Assembly: GCF_001705515.1 (NCBI RefSeq)
Contig: NZ_MDJS01000002.1
Location: 310,001 to 374,000, forward strand
DNA from: Mucilaginibacter sp. PPCGB 2223
GTDB taxonomy: Bacteria > Bacteroidota > Bacteroidia > Sphingobacteriales > Sphingobacteriaceae
Reading direction: 5' to 3'
DNA: 64,000 nucleotides
The notes beneath the pieces were generated by a model. The model searched no databases. It was given only the letters and a program-made list of their open reading frames with translations, and was not told the DNA's origin. Position numbers and translations under genes: made by a program. Positions 1-7,422 of the stretch are shown one piece after another (the first letter of the stretch is position 1; the number at the start of each line of letters is the position of its first letter).

Positions 1-1614
1 TAGTAACATAGAAAAGCTTTTCTTTTCATCCCCGGGGGTAGGGTTAAGGCGTGTAATTCCGTCTGCCGAGAAGTTATATCCACGTCCGGGAATATCATTT
101 GAGGCTGCATATTTTTGAACAAAAGGCAAGGCCGCAAGTTGGTTTTTGAAGCTTTGTGAACGAAGTTTACCACCGTTTATTTCAGGCCCCGAAATCACCA
201 GTCGTTGGGTAACCTGCATACCAAGATCCTGGTTATGCATAAACCCCAATTGCTTATATAAAACCAATGTTGATACGATAAAAACAATAGATACTGTAAA
301 CTGGAAGATCACCAGCCCCTGCCTTAATGAAATTCCCCTTGTAAAACCATCTAACTTATTACCGATGGTTTTTATGGGGTTAAGCGAGCTTAGTACGATA
401 GCGACATAGCCGCCGGACAGCAGTGAGCCCAATAAGATAAGGGCCGGCGCTATCAGCCAAACCCATCCTTGCATCAAAATAGCCAGTGACAGGTTTTTAT
501 CCAGAAAATCGTTGTAGACAGGCTGTAATAAAATCACAATAAGCAATGCTAAAAAAACACCGCCCAGTGTGATCAGGAACGTTTCGCATAAGAATTGGCC
601 GATCAGCTGTTTGCGCACAGCTCCCAACACCTTGCGCACTCCGATTTCGCGGGTGCGGTTTAGCGATTGAGCGATTGAAAGGTTGATATAATTTACCCAT
701 GCAATTATCAATATCAATATTGCGATACATAAAAACAAGCTAACCAGCAATAGGTTGCCAAACGTTTGTAATGGATAATTAAATGATGGAGCGAGGTGCA
801 GATCGCTAAAAGATTGTAAAACCATCGGGTCGGTTTGGTTTTCGGGCTGCAACTGATGAACCGTATTGTTTATCTGTTTACTAAGCTGCTGCGTATCGGC
901 ATTATCTTTCAACAACAGATAAGTATTTACAAAGCCTGATTTCAGGCCTTTAGGGTCTGCCCAATCATTATCGTTACGTAATGCCGGGTTTTCTAACGTT
1001 TTAAAGGATAGGAGTATATCGGCTTTAATGTCTGATTGCGCAGGCATATCCTCGTAAACTGCAGTAACGGTATACAAGGTATGCCCAAATTGATTATTTA
1101 CGGTAAGCACCTTGCCAATGGCACTGGCTTCTCCAAAATATTTTCTGGCAACAGACTTGGATAGGGCTAATGTTTGCGGTTCGTTTAAAGATGCATCGCC
1201 CTGTATTACCGGAAAACTAAATATCCTCAAAAAGTCAGGATCGGCATAGGCTACTTTGTCTTCGCGAAATGATTTCAGATCGGAGTTTCTATCAGCCAGG
1301 TAACTTACAATACCGTTACCCGCTACATCAGCAATACGCACATAGTTTTCAATAACAGGGCAGTTGGTTTTCAGTAAAGGCGCAAACCCCGGGGCGATAT
1401 AATGGCTACTGTTGCCTTCTTTATAAACAGTACTGATGCGATACAGTTTTTTGTAATTTTTATGGAAGCGGTTGGCGCCCCACTCAAAAGCGATATATTG
1501 CATTATAAAAATAAACACAGCAATACCAATTGCCAAACCAACAGTGTTGATAAGCGAGAAGGTCCTGTTCCGCACCAGATTACGCCATGCTATTTTGATA
1601 TGGTTCTTGATCAT
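1..1614 (-). CDS. ABC transporter permease, MacB/FtsX family (partial, cut by window edge)
   Basis: Inner-membrane permease of a MacB-type ABC efflux system. The frame stays open from the start codon to the first base of the window, giving 538 residues. Bacteroidota relatives are normally near 800 residues with two FtsX modules, so the missing C-terminus is a window effect. The start was set at the ATG giving MIKNHIKIAWRNLVRN, the usual N-terminus of this family; an in-frame ATG at 1641 would add nine residues. A transmembrane helix lies near residues 17-40, then a periplasmic MacB_PCD-like domain, a membrane bundle from about 288 with the conserved stretch RTREIGVRKVLGA near 320, and the beginning of the second module (SLRQGLVIFQF) near 426. 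It is the third gene of an operon after the adaptor and ATPase. Substrate unknown. Confidence 0.88.
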   Translation of the reverse strand, partial: MIKNHIKIAWRNLVRNRTFSLINTVGLAIGIAVFIFIMQYIAFEWGANRFHKNYKKLYRISTVYKEGNSSHYIAPGFAPLLKTNCPVIENYVRIADVAGNGIVSYLADRNSDLKSFREDKVAYADPDFLRIFSFPVIQGDASLNEPQTLALSKSVARKYFGEASAIGKVLTVNNQFGHTLYTVTAVYEDMPAQSDIKADILLSFKTLENPALRNDNDWADPKGLKSGFVNTYLLLKDNADTQQLSKQINNTVHQLQPENQTDPMVLQSFSDLHLAPSFNYPLQTFGNLLLVSLFLCIAILILIIAWVNYINLSIAQSLNRTREIGVRKVLGAVRKQLIGQFLCETFLITLGGVFLALLIVILLQPVYNDFLDKNLSLAILMQGWVWLIAPALILLGSLLSGGYVAIVLSSLNPIKTIGNKLDGFTRGISLRQGLVIFQFTVSIVFIVSTLVLYKQLGFMHNQDLGMQVTQRLVISGPEINGGKLRSQSFKNQLAALPFVQKYAASNDIPGRGYNFSADGITRLNPTPGDEKKSFSMLL

Positions 1615-1757
1615 TGCCTGAGGGTTATTTGATAATCTCATCCATCAACCCCTCTGCCGGTTAAGCAGAAGGGCCTTTAGATGCACATTAATTAACTGAT
1701 CATTTATTAATTTCTTTTTACATCTTCATTCACCGCTCACCATTCACTACTCACTAA

Positions 1758-2435
1758 TTATATCATAATATTCTCCACTACCGTTTGGCCATCCAGCAGG
1801 CGGATGATGCGATGGCTGTAACGGGCATCGTGCTCAGAGTGGGTAACCATGATGATAGTTGTGCCTTGCTCGTTTAAATCGGTTAACAGCTCCATTACCT
1901 CGTTACCGTTGCTGCTATCCAGGTTACCGGTAGGCTCATCGGCCAGTATTAGTTTGGGGTTGTTCACCACCGCACGGGCTACTGCCACACGCTGCTGCTG
2001 CCCACCTGATAGTTGCTGCGGGTAATGATTGCGGCGGTGCATGATCTGCATTTTATCCAGCACTTTTTCAACCCGGCTAACACGCTCTGACGATGGTACG
2101 CCGGTGTAGATCAGCGGAAGCTCCACGTTTTCGAAAACGGTCAGCTCGTCTATCAGGTTAAAGCTCTGAAACACGAACCCTATGTTATGCTTGCGCAGAT
2201 CGGCACGTTTGCGCTCGTTAAAATGGGCAACTTCGGTACCGTTAAACAGGTAGCTGCCACCATCGGGGTCATCCAGCAAACCCAGGATATTTAACAAGGT
2301 TGATTTACCGCAGCCCGATGGACCCATGATGGCCACAAATTCGCCTTCTTTAACTTCAATGGATAGCTTGTTTAAAGCGATGGTTTCGACCTCTTCGGTG
2401 CGGTAAAATTTTTCGAGTGCAGTAATTTTGATCAT
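1758..2435 (-). CDS. ABC transporter ATP-binding protein, LolD/MacB type
   Basis: Cytoplasmic ATPase that powers the neighbouring FtsX-type permease. The protein has 225 residues, normal for the family. Walker A GPSGCGKST is at residues 38-46, the Q-loop glutamine near 90, signature LSGGQQQ at 142-148, Walker B LILADE at 162-167 and the H-loop histidine at 199. The ATG at 2435 was preferred over an in-frame TTG four codons upstream. A GGGGAGG stretch sits just before the ATG; it also belongs to a repeat-like sequence, so it may be a fortuitous ribosome-binding site. It lies between the adaptor gene and the permease gene on the same strand. Confidence 0.93.
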   Translation of the reverse strand: MIKITALEKFYRTEEVETIALNKLSIEVKEGEFVAIMGPSGCGKSTLLNILGLLDDPDGGSYLFNGTEVAHFNERKRADLRKHNIGFVFQSFNLIDELTVFENVELPLIYTGVPSSERVSRVEKVLDKMQIMHRRNHYPQQLSGGQQQRVAVARAVVNNPKLILADEPTGNLDSSNGNEVMELLTDLNEQGTTIIMVTHSEHDARYSHRIIRLLDGQTVVENIMI

Positions 2436-2447
2436 AGACCTCCCCAA

Positions 2448-2545
2448 ACCCCTCCTGAAGGAGGGACTTTTTTATTTTTTGTTTAATATTTTAATAATTC
2501 CATTTATCTATCCATTTTCTGGTTCCTCCCCTGAAGGGGAGGCCA
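2448..2545. repeat. Two CTCCCC/GGGGAG hairpins between adaptor and ATPase genes
   Basis: Two near-identical hairpins with TGAA loops occur in this spacer. One is CCCTCC-TGAA-GGAGGG at 2450-2465; the other is CCTCCCC-TGAA-GGGGAGG at 2525-2542. Similar hairpins with GCAA/TTGC loops occur between xylB and xylA. They look like members of a REP-like intergenic family in this genome. They could also affect mRNA processing between the two genes of the operon. Confidence 0.6.
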
Positions 2546-2552
2546 GGTGGGA

Positions 2553-3806
2553 CTATTTCTTCAGTACCAGTTCCTGCATATCGCCATAAGTTTCATAACT
2601 CGATGTTACTACCTTATCGCCCGGTTTCAACCCGGATAATACCTGGAAGTAATCGGTGTTTTGCAGCCCGAGCTGTATATCAACCTTGTAGGCGGTTCTG
2701 CCATCGTCGCTTAACTTAAATATCCAGTTACCGCCGGTAGTTTGATAAAAGCCGCCTTTGGGCAATAATACCTGTTTGCTTTCGTCGCTCAGCGCAAGCA
2801 GTATTTGCAGTGTCTGGCCGCGGCGTATACCAGTGGGCACGGCGCCTACAAATTGCATATCCACCTCGAACTTACCATTGGTTATCTGGCTGAAGATCTT
2901 TTTTATCTTAAGTGTATAGTTTTTATCGGCAAAGCTGAATGTACCTGTTAAGCCTGTATATATCTGCGACAGGTAATGCTCGTCAACATCAACACGTACC
3001 TTATAGCCGGTAGTCACGTCGATCTGCCCCAGGCGGCCGCCGACATTTTTGCTTTGGCCAACCTCGGCATCGAGCGAGGTGAGTTGCCCGTCGACAGGGG
3101 CGCGCAAAACCAGATCGGATACCTTTTTGCGCATCAGGTCGAGCGCGGTTTTCATTTGGGCGTACTGCTCTTTAGCCTGTTGCTCCTGCTGTTTGATGAG
3201 CAGGGTATCCTGCTTTAATATCTGGGTAGTTAATCTTTTTCGTTTTACCTGGTAGTTGTAGGCAATTTCGGCCTGGCGGTACTCCTGCATGCCGATGGCT
3301 TTTTGTTCGTACAGGTGTTTATCCAGCTTATACACGCGTTCGGCTTCGTTGTAAGCATCCTCCACATCGGCCATTTGATTGAGCTTGCTGATGGTAGCCT
3401 GGGTAGCATTATTTTTTGAGATCTGCATTTGGGTTTGCGCGGCGTACACACTGGTTTCCTGGTTGGCAAGGCTTAGCTCGAGGTCGGTGTTGGATAGTTT
3501 AAGAATAGGATCGCCGGCTTTGAGCATGGTGCCGTCTTCAACAAAAACCTTTTCAACACGGCCACCTTCAACAGCGTCGAGATAGATAGTTGTTATCGGC
3601 ATCACCACGCCGTTTACCGGGATGGTAACCTGGAATGGCGCCCTGGTAATTTCGCTGATGGTGATCCGTTCGGTATCGACATTTAACTTACTTTTACCCG
3701 ATGTTAAGTAGTAGCTGACGCCAATAAGCACGATAATACCGGCTACACCGGCAATAGTTAATATGCGTTTACGGCTCCACTTTTTTTTCTCAATAACTCT
3801 ATCCAC
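2553..3806 (-). CDS. Efflux periplasmic adaptor subunit (HlyD/MacA-like membrane fusion protein)
   Basis: Membrane-fusion protein linking an ABC permease to the outer membrane or cell exterior. The 417-residue protein starts with a basic stretch and one transmembrane helix at about residues 16-33. A biotinyl/lipoyl-like segment follows (about 70-105, with VEDGTMLKAGDPILKL), then a long glutamine- and alanine-rich coiled coil to about 240, and beta-barrel and membrane-proximal domains to the end. The start codon is GTG; no in-frame ATG is seen nearby. It is the first gene of the minus-strand operon adaptor-ATPase-permease, and is divergent from an NtrC-type activator that probably controls it. 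Confidence 0.9.
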   Translation of the reverse strand: MDRVIEKKKWSRKRILTIAGVAGIIVLIGVSYYLTSGKSKLNVDTERITISEITRAPFQVTIPVNGVVMPITTIYLDAVEGGRVEKVFVEDGTMLKAGDPILKLSNTDLELSLANQETSVYAAQTQMQISKNNATQATISKLNQMADVEDAYNEAERVYKLDKHLYEQKAIGMQEYRQAEIAYNYQVKRKRLTTQILKQDTLLIKQQEQQAKEQYAQMKTALDLMRKKVSDLVLRAPVDGQLTSLDAEVGQSKNVGGRLGQIDVTTGYKVRVDVDEHYLSQIYTGLTGTFSFADKNYTLKIKKIFSQITNGKFEVDMQFVGAVPTGIRRGQTLQILLALSDESKQVLLPKGGFYQTTGGNWIFKLSDDGRTAYKVDIQLGLQNTDYFQVLSGLKPGDKVVTSSYETYGDMQELVLKK

Positions 3807-3837
3807 AGTATAATTTTATTTTCAGTTTAAACTTTAC

Positions 3838-3853
3838 CCAAAAGAACATGCCA
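3838..3853 (-). promoter_or_regulatory. Weak sigma-54-like promoter candidate for the efflux operon
   Basis: On the minus strand an intact -24-type TGGCATG (3853-3847) is followed by TTCTTTTGG. The -12 dinucleotide is TG or GG rather than GC at the canonical distance, so the match is partial. It lies about 35-45 bases before the GTG start of the adaptor gene, where a promoter is expected. The nearby sigma-54 activator gene makes the idea reasonable, but the sequence alone is not convincing. Confidence 0.25.
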
Positions 3854-3939
3854 TAAAATAAATGGCTCTTTATCAGCAATATAGAGGCTGTTTTAAAATA
3901 ACCTGCGTACGCTTTTGTAACAGCAGGTGTACGGTTATG

Positions 3940-3984
3940 ATACAGTTGTTTTTTGTGCGATGCGCCAATAAAACTGTATTACAG
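3940..3984. promoter_or_regulatory. Inverted repeats in the divergent efflux/regulator region (possible activator sites)
   Basis: ATACAGTT at 3940-3947 and AACTGTAT at 3972-3979 form a perfect 8-base inverted repeat whose centres are about 32 bases apart, close to three helical turns. Overlapping the right arm is an 11-base palindrome, CTGTA-T-TACAG, at 3974-3984. The location between a sigma-54 activator gene and its divergent target operon fits an enhancer-type binding site. It lies about 90-145 bases upstream of the adaptor promoter region and immediately upstream of the putative promoter of the activator gene. Confidence 0.4.
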
Positions 3985-3997
3985 CAATTTACATTTA

Positions 3998-4013
3998 TGG
4001 TTAGATTACTGCT
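3998..4013 (+). promoter_or_regulatory. Sigma-54-type promoter candidate for the response regulator gene
   Basis: The sequence TGG-N10-TGCT has GG at 3999-4000 and GC at 4011-4012, exactly the GG-N10-GC spacing required for sigma-54 promoters. Transcription would begin near 4024, leaving a leader of about 30 bases before the ATG at 4056. This supports the later start codon of the regulator and suggests autoregulation. The intermediate bases (TTAG, ATTAC) do not match the full consensus, so confidence is modest. Confidence 0.4.
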
Positions 4014-4055
4014 ATGGGTTTATTAAAAATATTTATTTGTATTTTCACCCTAACC

Positions 4056-5411
4056 ATGCTACTTAAAAAAGCCACCGTTTTAATTGTCGACGACGACCCC
4101 GACGTGTTGACAGCCGTAAAGCTTTTGCTGAAGACAGAAGCACAGGAAGTGATAACCGAGAAAAACCCGGAAAACCTGAACTGGCTGCTGCAAAAAAATA
4201 CACCCGACCTGATCCTGCTGGATATGAACTTTACCAGCGCTATCAATACCGGTAACGAAGGTTTGTATTGGCTGCGAAAAATTAAAGAGTGGAAGCCCGA
4301 TGCCTGTGTGATCATGATCACGGCATACGGTGATATCGACCTGGCGGTACGCAGCTTAAAAGAAGGTGCGGCCGATTTTATTGTAAAGCCATGGCATAAC
4401 GATAAGCTGATAGATACCATTAAAGACCTGCTGGATAAAAAAGGCGGGCCAAAATCGGCGAAAGTCACTGTCAAAAGCAGTACATCGGGCACAACTATTT
4501 TAGGCGAATCGCCGCTGATGGAGGATGTGTTTTTAAAAGTGAACAAAGTAGCGCCTACCGATGCCAATATATTGCTGCTGGGCGAGAATGGTACGGGGAA
4601 AGACCTGATAGCGAAAGCTATCCACGAACGGTCGATGCGGGCGGATAAGCCTTTTATTAAGGTAGACGTTGGTGCACTGACGGATACTTTGTTCGAGAGT
4701 GAATTGTTCGGGCACAAAAAAGGTGCTTTTACCGATGCCCGCGAAGAACGTGTCGGCCGTTTTGAAGATGCTAACGGCGGTACTTTATTTTTGGATGAAA
4801 TAGGCAATATATCGCTGCAGCAACAAGCCAAATTACTAACCGTTTTGCAAAACAGGCAGGTTACGCGCCTGGGTAATAACAAGCCAACCGATATTGATAT
4901 CCGCCTGATATGCGCCACCAACTTACCGCTGCACGAACTGGCTAACGAAAATCGTTTCCGTAAGGATCTGGTATATCGTATCAATACCGTTGAAATAACC
5001 ATGCCGCCGCTGCGTAAGCGCAATACCGATATTGCTTTGCTGGCTAAGCATTTTGCTAAAGTATATGCTACTAAATATTTGAAAGCGGCTATCAGCTTCG
5101 ACGAAAGTGCCTTGCAAAAGCTGAACAGTTACCATTACCCCGGTAACGTGCGCGAGCTGCAATATACCATTGAGCGAGCTGTAATTATGGCCGATGACGC
5201 GGTGTTAAAAGCTGCCGACCTGATATTTTCATCGATTGAAACAGCGCCCGAAGCTCCCGAGCCTTTAGACGATATGCCGCTGAGCATGGTTGAAAAAAAC
5301 ACCATTTTACGGGTGATAGAAAAACACAACGGCAACATAACCCGCGCCGCAAAAGAGCTGGGACTTACCCGTACCGCGCTTTACCGCAGATTGAGCAAGT
5401 ATGATATTTAA
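4056..5411 (+). CDS. Sigma-54-dependent response regulator, NtrC family
   Basis: Two-component activator of sigma-54 RNA polymerase. With the ATG at 4056 it has 451 residues and begins MLLKKATVLIVDDD; an upstream ATG at 4014 would only add a hydrophobic non-conserved stretch. Receiver domain: acidic residues 12-14, phosphoacceptor Asp56, Thr89, Lys111. AAA+ domain: Walker A GENGTGKD at 176-183, loop GAFTDA at 223-228 in place of the common GAFTGA, and FLDEIGN as Walker B. The C-terminus is a Fis-type helix-turn-helix (NGNITRAAKELGLTRTALYR). It overlaps the next gene, its presumed kinase, by 11 bases. Its likely target is the divergent efflux operon. Confidence 0.93.
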   Translation: MLLKKATVLIVDDDPDVLTAVKLLLKTEAQEVITEKNPENLNWLLQKNTPDLILLDMNFTSAINTGNEGLYWLRKIKEWKPDACVIMITAYGDIDLAVRSLKEGAADFIVKPWHNDKLIDTIKDLLDKKGGPKSAKVTVKSSTSGTTILGESPLMEDVFLKVNKVAPTDANILLLGENGTGKDLIAKAIHERSMRADKPFIKVDVGALTDTLFESELFGHKKGAFTDAREERVGRFEDANGGTLFLDEIGNISLQQQAKLLTVLQNRQVTRLGNNKPTDIDIRLICATNLPLHELANENRFRKDLVYRINTVEITMPPLRKRNTDIALLAKHFAKVYATKYLKAAISFDESALQKLNSYHYPGNVRELQYTIERAVIMADDAVLKAADLIFSSIETAPEAPEPLDDMPLSMVEKNTILRVIEKHNGNITRAAKELGLTRTALYRRLSKYDI

Positions 5412-6744
5412 ACGTTACGAATGGCGCATTTTATTGCGGATAGCCTTGTTGTTTATAACCTTGCTGGCTACCGCGTTTTTGATGGTTAAGGAGTGGTATA
5501 TCTACCTGATCATCACGCTGCCCATCATCGCCTATCAGCTATACGATTTTTTGCGCTTTCAGAAAAAGGCGCAGGACGAGGTGGAAGCTTTTGCTGAATC
5601 GGTACATTACCGCGATTTTTCGCGACACTTTGATGTTGGCCGCGCACCTACCGAACTTAAGCCTTTGCGCAAGGGGTTCAACGATATCAATACTACATTT
5701 AAAGTGATCAGCCGCGAGCGAGAAACGCAATACCATTACCTGCAAAAGATACTCGAACTGGTTGATAACGGCATTATATCGTACGAAGAAGAAACAGGCG
5801 AAATAGGCTGGATGAACGAATCGTTCAAAAAAATATTCGGCATCCCTTACCTTAAAACCATCGAATCGCTTAAAAAGCGCGACGAAGCTTTGTATAACGA
5901 GGCGATGGCCATTAAGCCCGGCGATAGCAAGGTAGTATCGGTTACCCGCAACAAACAGGTGATCAAAATATTATTGACCGTGAGCGTGATGCGGATTGAC
6001 GACAAAGTTTACCGCCTGCTGGCTTTTCAAAACGTGAGCGAGGCGCTGGATGAAACCGAAAGCAAAGCCTGGCAAAAGCTGCTGAACGTCATGACGCACG
6101 AGATCATGAATTCGGTAGCGCCGATATCATCGCTGGCCGACACGCTGAAAAACCGCCTGCGCAATTATTCGCAGGATAATAAAAACAAAGGTGGCGACCT
6201 CGACGACCTGGAACTGGGCATCGATACCATTAAGCGCCGCAGCGAGGGTTTGCTCAAATTTACCGAAAGCTACCGCAGTTTAAACAAAATTACCCGGCTC
6301 GACCTGACCAAAATACTGGTGCGCGACCTGTTTGAGAACCTCAGCAGTTTAATGGCACCCACCTTAGATCAAAAGAATATCGAACTGGATATTGTACTGC
6401 GCGACCCGCAAATGGCTATTGAGGTGGATATTAACCTGATAGAACAGGTGCTGATCAACGTATTGGTAAACGCCATCGAAGCGGTGAAAGACAGGGCAAA
6501 TCCTTGCATTACTTTATCTGCCGAGCTGCGCCCCAACGGTAAACCTCAACTCAAAATTGCCGATAACGGCGTGGGTATGCCGCCCGACCTGATCGAGAAG
6601 ATCTTTATCCCCTTCTTCAGCACCCGCAAAACCGGCAGCGGTATCGGCTTAAGTTTGTGCAAGCAAATTATGATACTGCATAAAGGCAATATCCAGGTGC
6701 AATCGGTGTTGGGTGAAGGTTCGGCGTTTGTGTTGTTGTTTTAG
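5401..6744 (+). CDS. Sensor histidine kinase, NtrY-like
   Basis: Membrane kinase presumed to phosphorylate the NtrC-type regulator whose gene overlaps its start by 11 bases. In the 447 residues are two adjacent N-terminal transmembrane helices (about 9-29 and 33-50), a linker, a PAS-like region (about 105-215), and a HisKA-type box with His233 in VMTHEIMNS. The catalytic domain has the N box NVLVNAIEAV, G1 IADNGVGMPP and G2 GSGIGLSL. There is almost no periplasmic domain, so the signal is probably sensed in the membrane or cytoplasm. Confidence 0.92.
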   Translation: MIFKRYEWRILLRIALLFITLLATAFLMVKEWYIYLIITLPIIAYQLYDFLRFQKKAQDEVEAFAESVHYRDFSRHFDVGRAPTELKPLRKGFNDINTTFKVISRERETQYHYLQKILELVDNGIISYEEETGEIGWMNESFKKIFGIPYLKTIESLKKRDEALYNEAMAIKPGDSKVVSVTRNKQVIKILLTVSVMRIDDKVYRLLAFQNVSEALDETESKAWQKLLNVMTHEIMNSVAPISSLADTLKNRLRNYSQDNKNKGGDLDDLELGIDTIKRRSEGLLKFTESYRSLNKITRLDLTKILVRDLFENLSSLMAPTLDQKNIELDIVLRDPQMAIEVDINLIEQVLINVLVNAIEAVKDRANPCITLSAELRPNGKPQLKIADNGVGMPPDLIEKIFIPFFSTRKTGSGIGLSLCKQIMILHKGNIQVQSVLGEGSAFVLLF

Positions 6745-6915
6745 ATATCACTAATGGAATTTTTGTAGTCTGAAAACTGCATGTATATTCGTTTGAAGCC
6801 GGGAGACTTCTAACAGCAAAGGGTCTTGGTGCCGCTTGGTTCTTGCCACTTGCTTCTTTTTTCCAAAACAATTCCCGCTTTCAAACCTTTAGTAGATAAC
6901 TAAACACATCCCTCC

Positions 6916-7269
6916 ATGAAAACAAAAATGTACCTATTGGCAACTGCATTGCTATTCTTGTTTGCCATCAACACATCAAAGGCCGCTACCCCAATCACAA
7001 CTTACACACCTTATACCAAAGAATATATTGCGACGATGACCGCCGAAGAGCGTCAGGCACGCATCGAAGAAATTAAAGACCGGGTGAACGAGATCAGAGC
7101 GATGGATAAATCGAGCCTGACACGTGCCGAAAAGAAAGAACTGAAAGTTGAATTAAAAGAAATGCGCCACGAAGCAAACGCCATTAGCGCGGCCGGCGGC
7201 GGCGGTGGTATTTATTTATCGGTCGGTGCCATCATCATTATCATTTTATTGTTGATATTGATCCTGTAA
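6916..7269 (+). CDS. Small exported or membrane protein of unknown function
   Basis: 117 residues, no family recognised with confidence. An N-terminal signal peptide (MKTKMYLLATALLFLFAINTS) is followed by a charged, probably helical segment rich in Glu, Lys and Arg (about 35-90). A GGGGG linker then leads into a C-terminal run of Ile and Leu (about 98-117) that could span the membrane. The protein would be tethered by its C-terminus with the helical part outside the cytoplasm. Similar small proteins are common in Sphingobacteriaceae, as I recall. It stands alone between the sensor kinase and the GH42 gene. Confidence 0.75.
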   Translation: MKTKMYLLATALLFLFAINTSKAATPITTYTPYTKEYIATMTAEERQARIEEIKDRVNEIRAMDKSSLTRAEKKELKVELKEMRHEANAISAAGGGGGIYLSVGAIIIIILLLILIL

Positions 7270-7288
7270 TTACAGGTGGCTTTTTTAT
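7261..7288 (+). terminator. Possible rho-independent terminator after the small protein gene
   Basis: The palindrome CCTGTAATTACAGG overlaps the stop codon and is followed closely by TGGCTTTTTT. The stem is only five base pairs, so this is a weak candidate. Confidence 0.4.
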
Positions 7289-7422
7289 GAGTTTGCCTTT
7301 GCGGTGCTTTGCATCATCTGCCGCGCGATGGATGATACAAGGGCACTGCAAAGGTTTTTCTTTTTGTGCTGTGTCAAACTGACAAATAATAAATATATTG
7401 CTGCCTTAAACCAACAAGCAGC

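Noticed and set aside
4001..5023. Minus-strand frame of 340 codons opposite the response regulator
   Set aside because: Serine-rich shadow of a clear NtrC-family gene with intact motifs.
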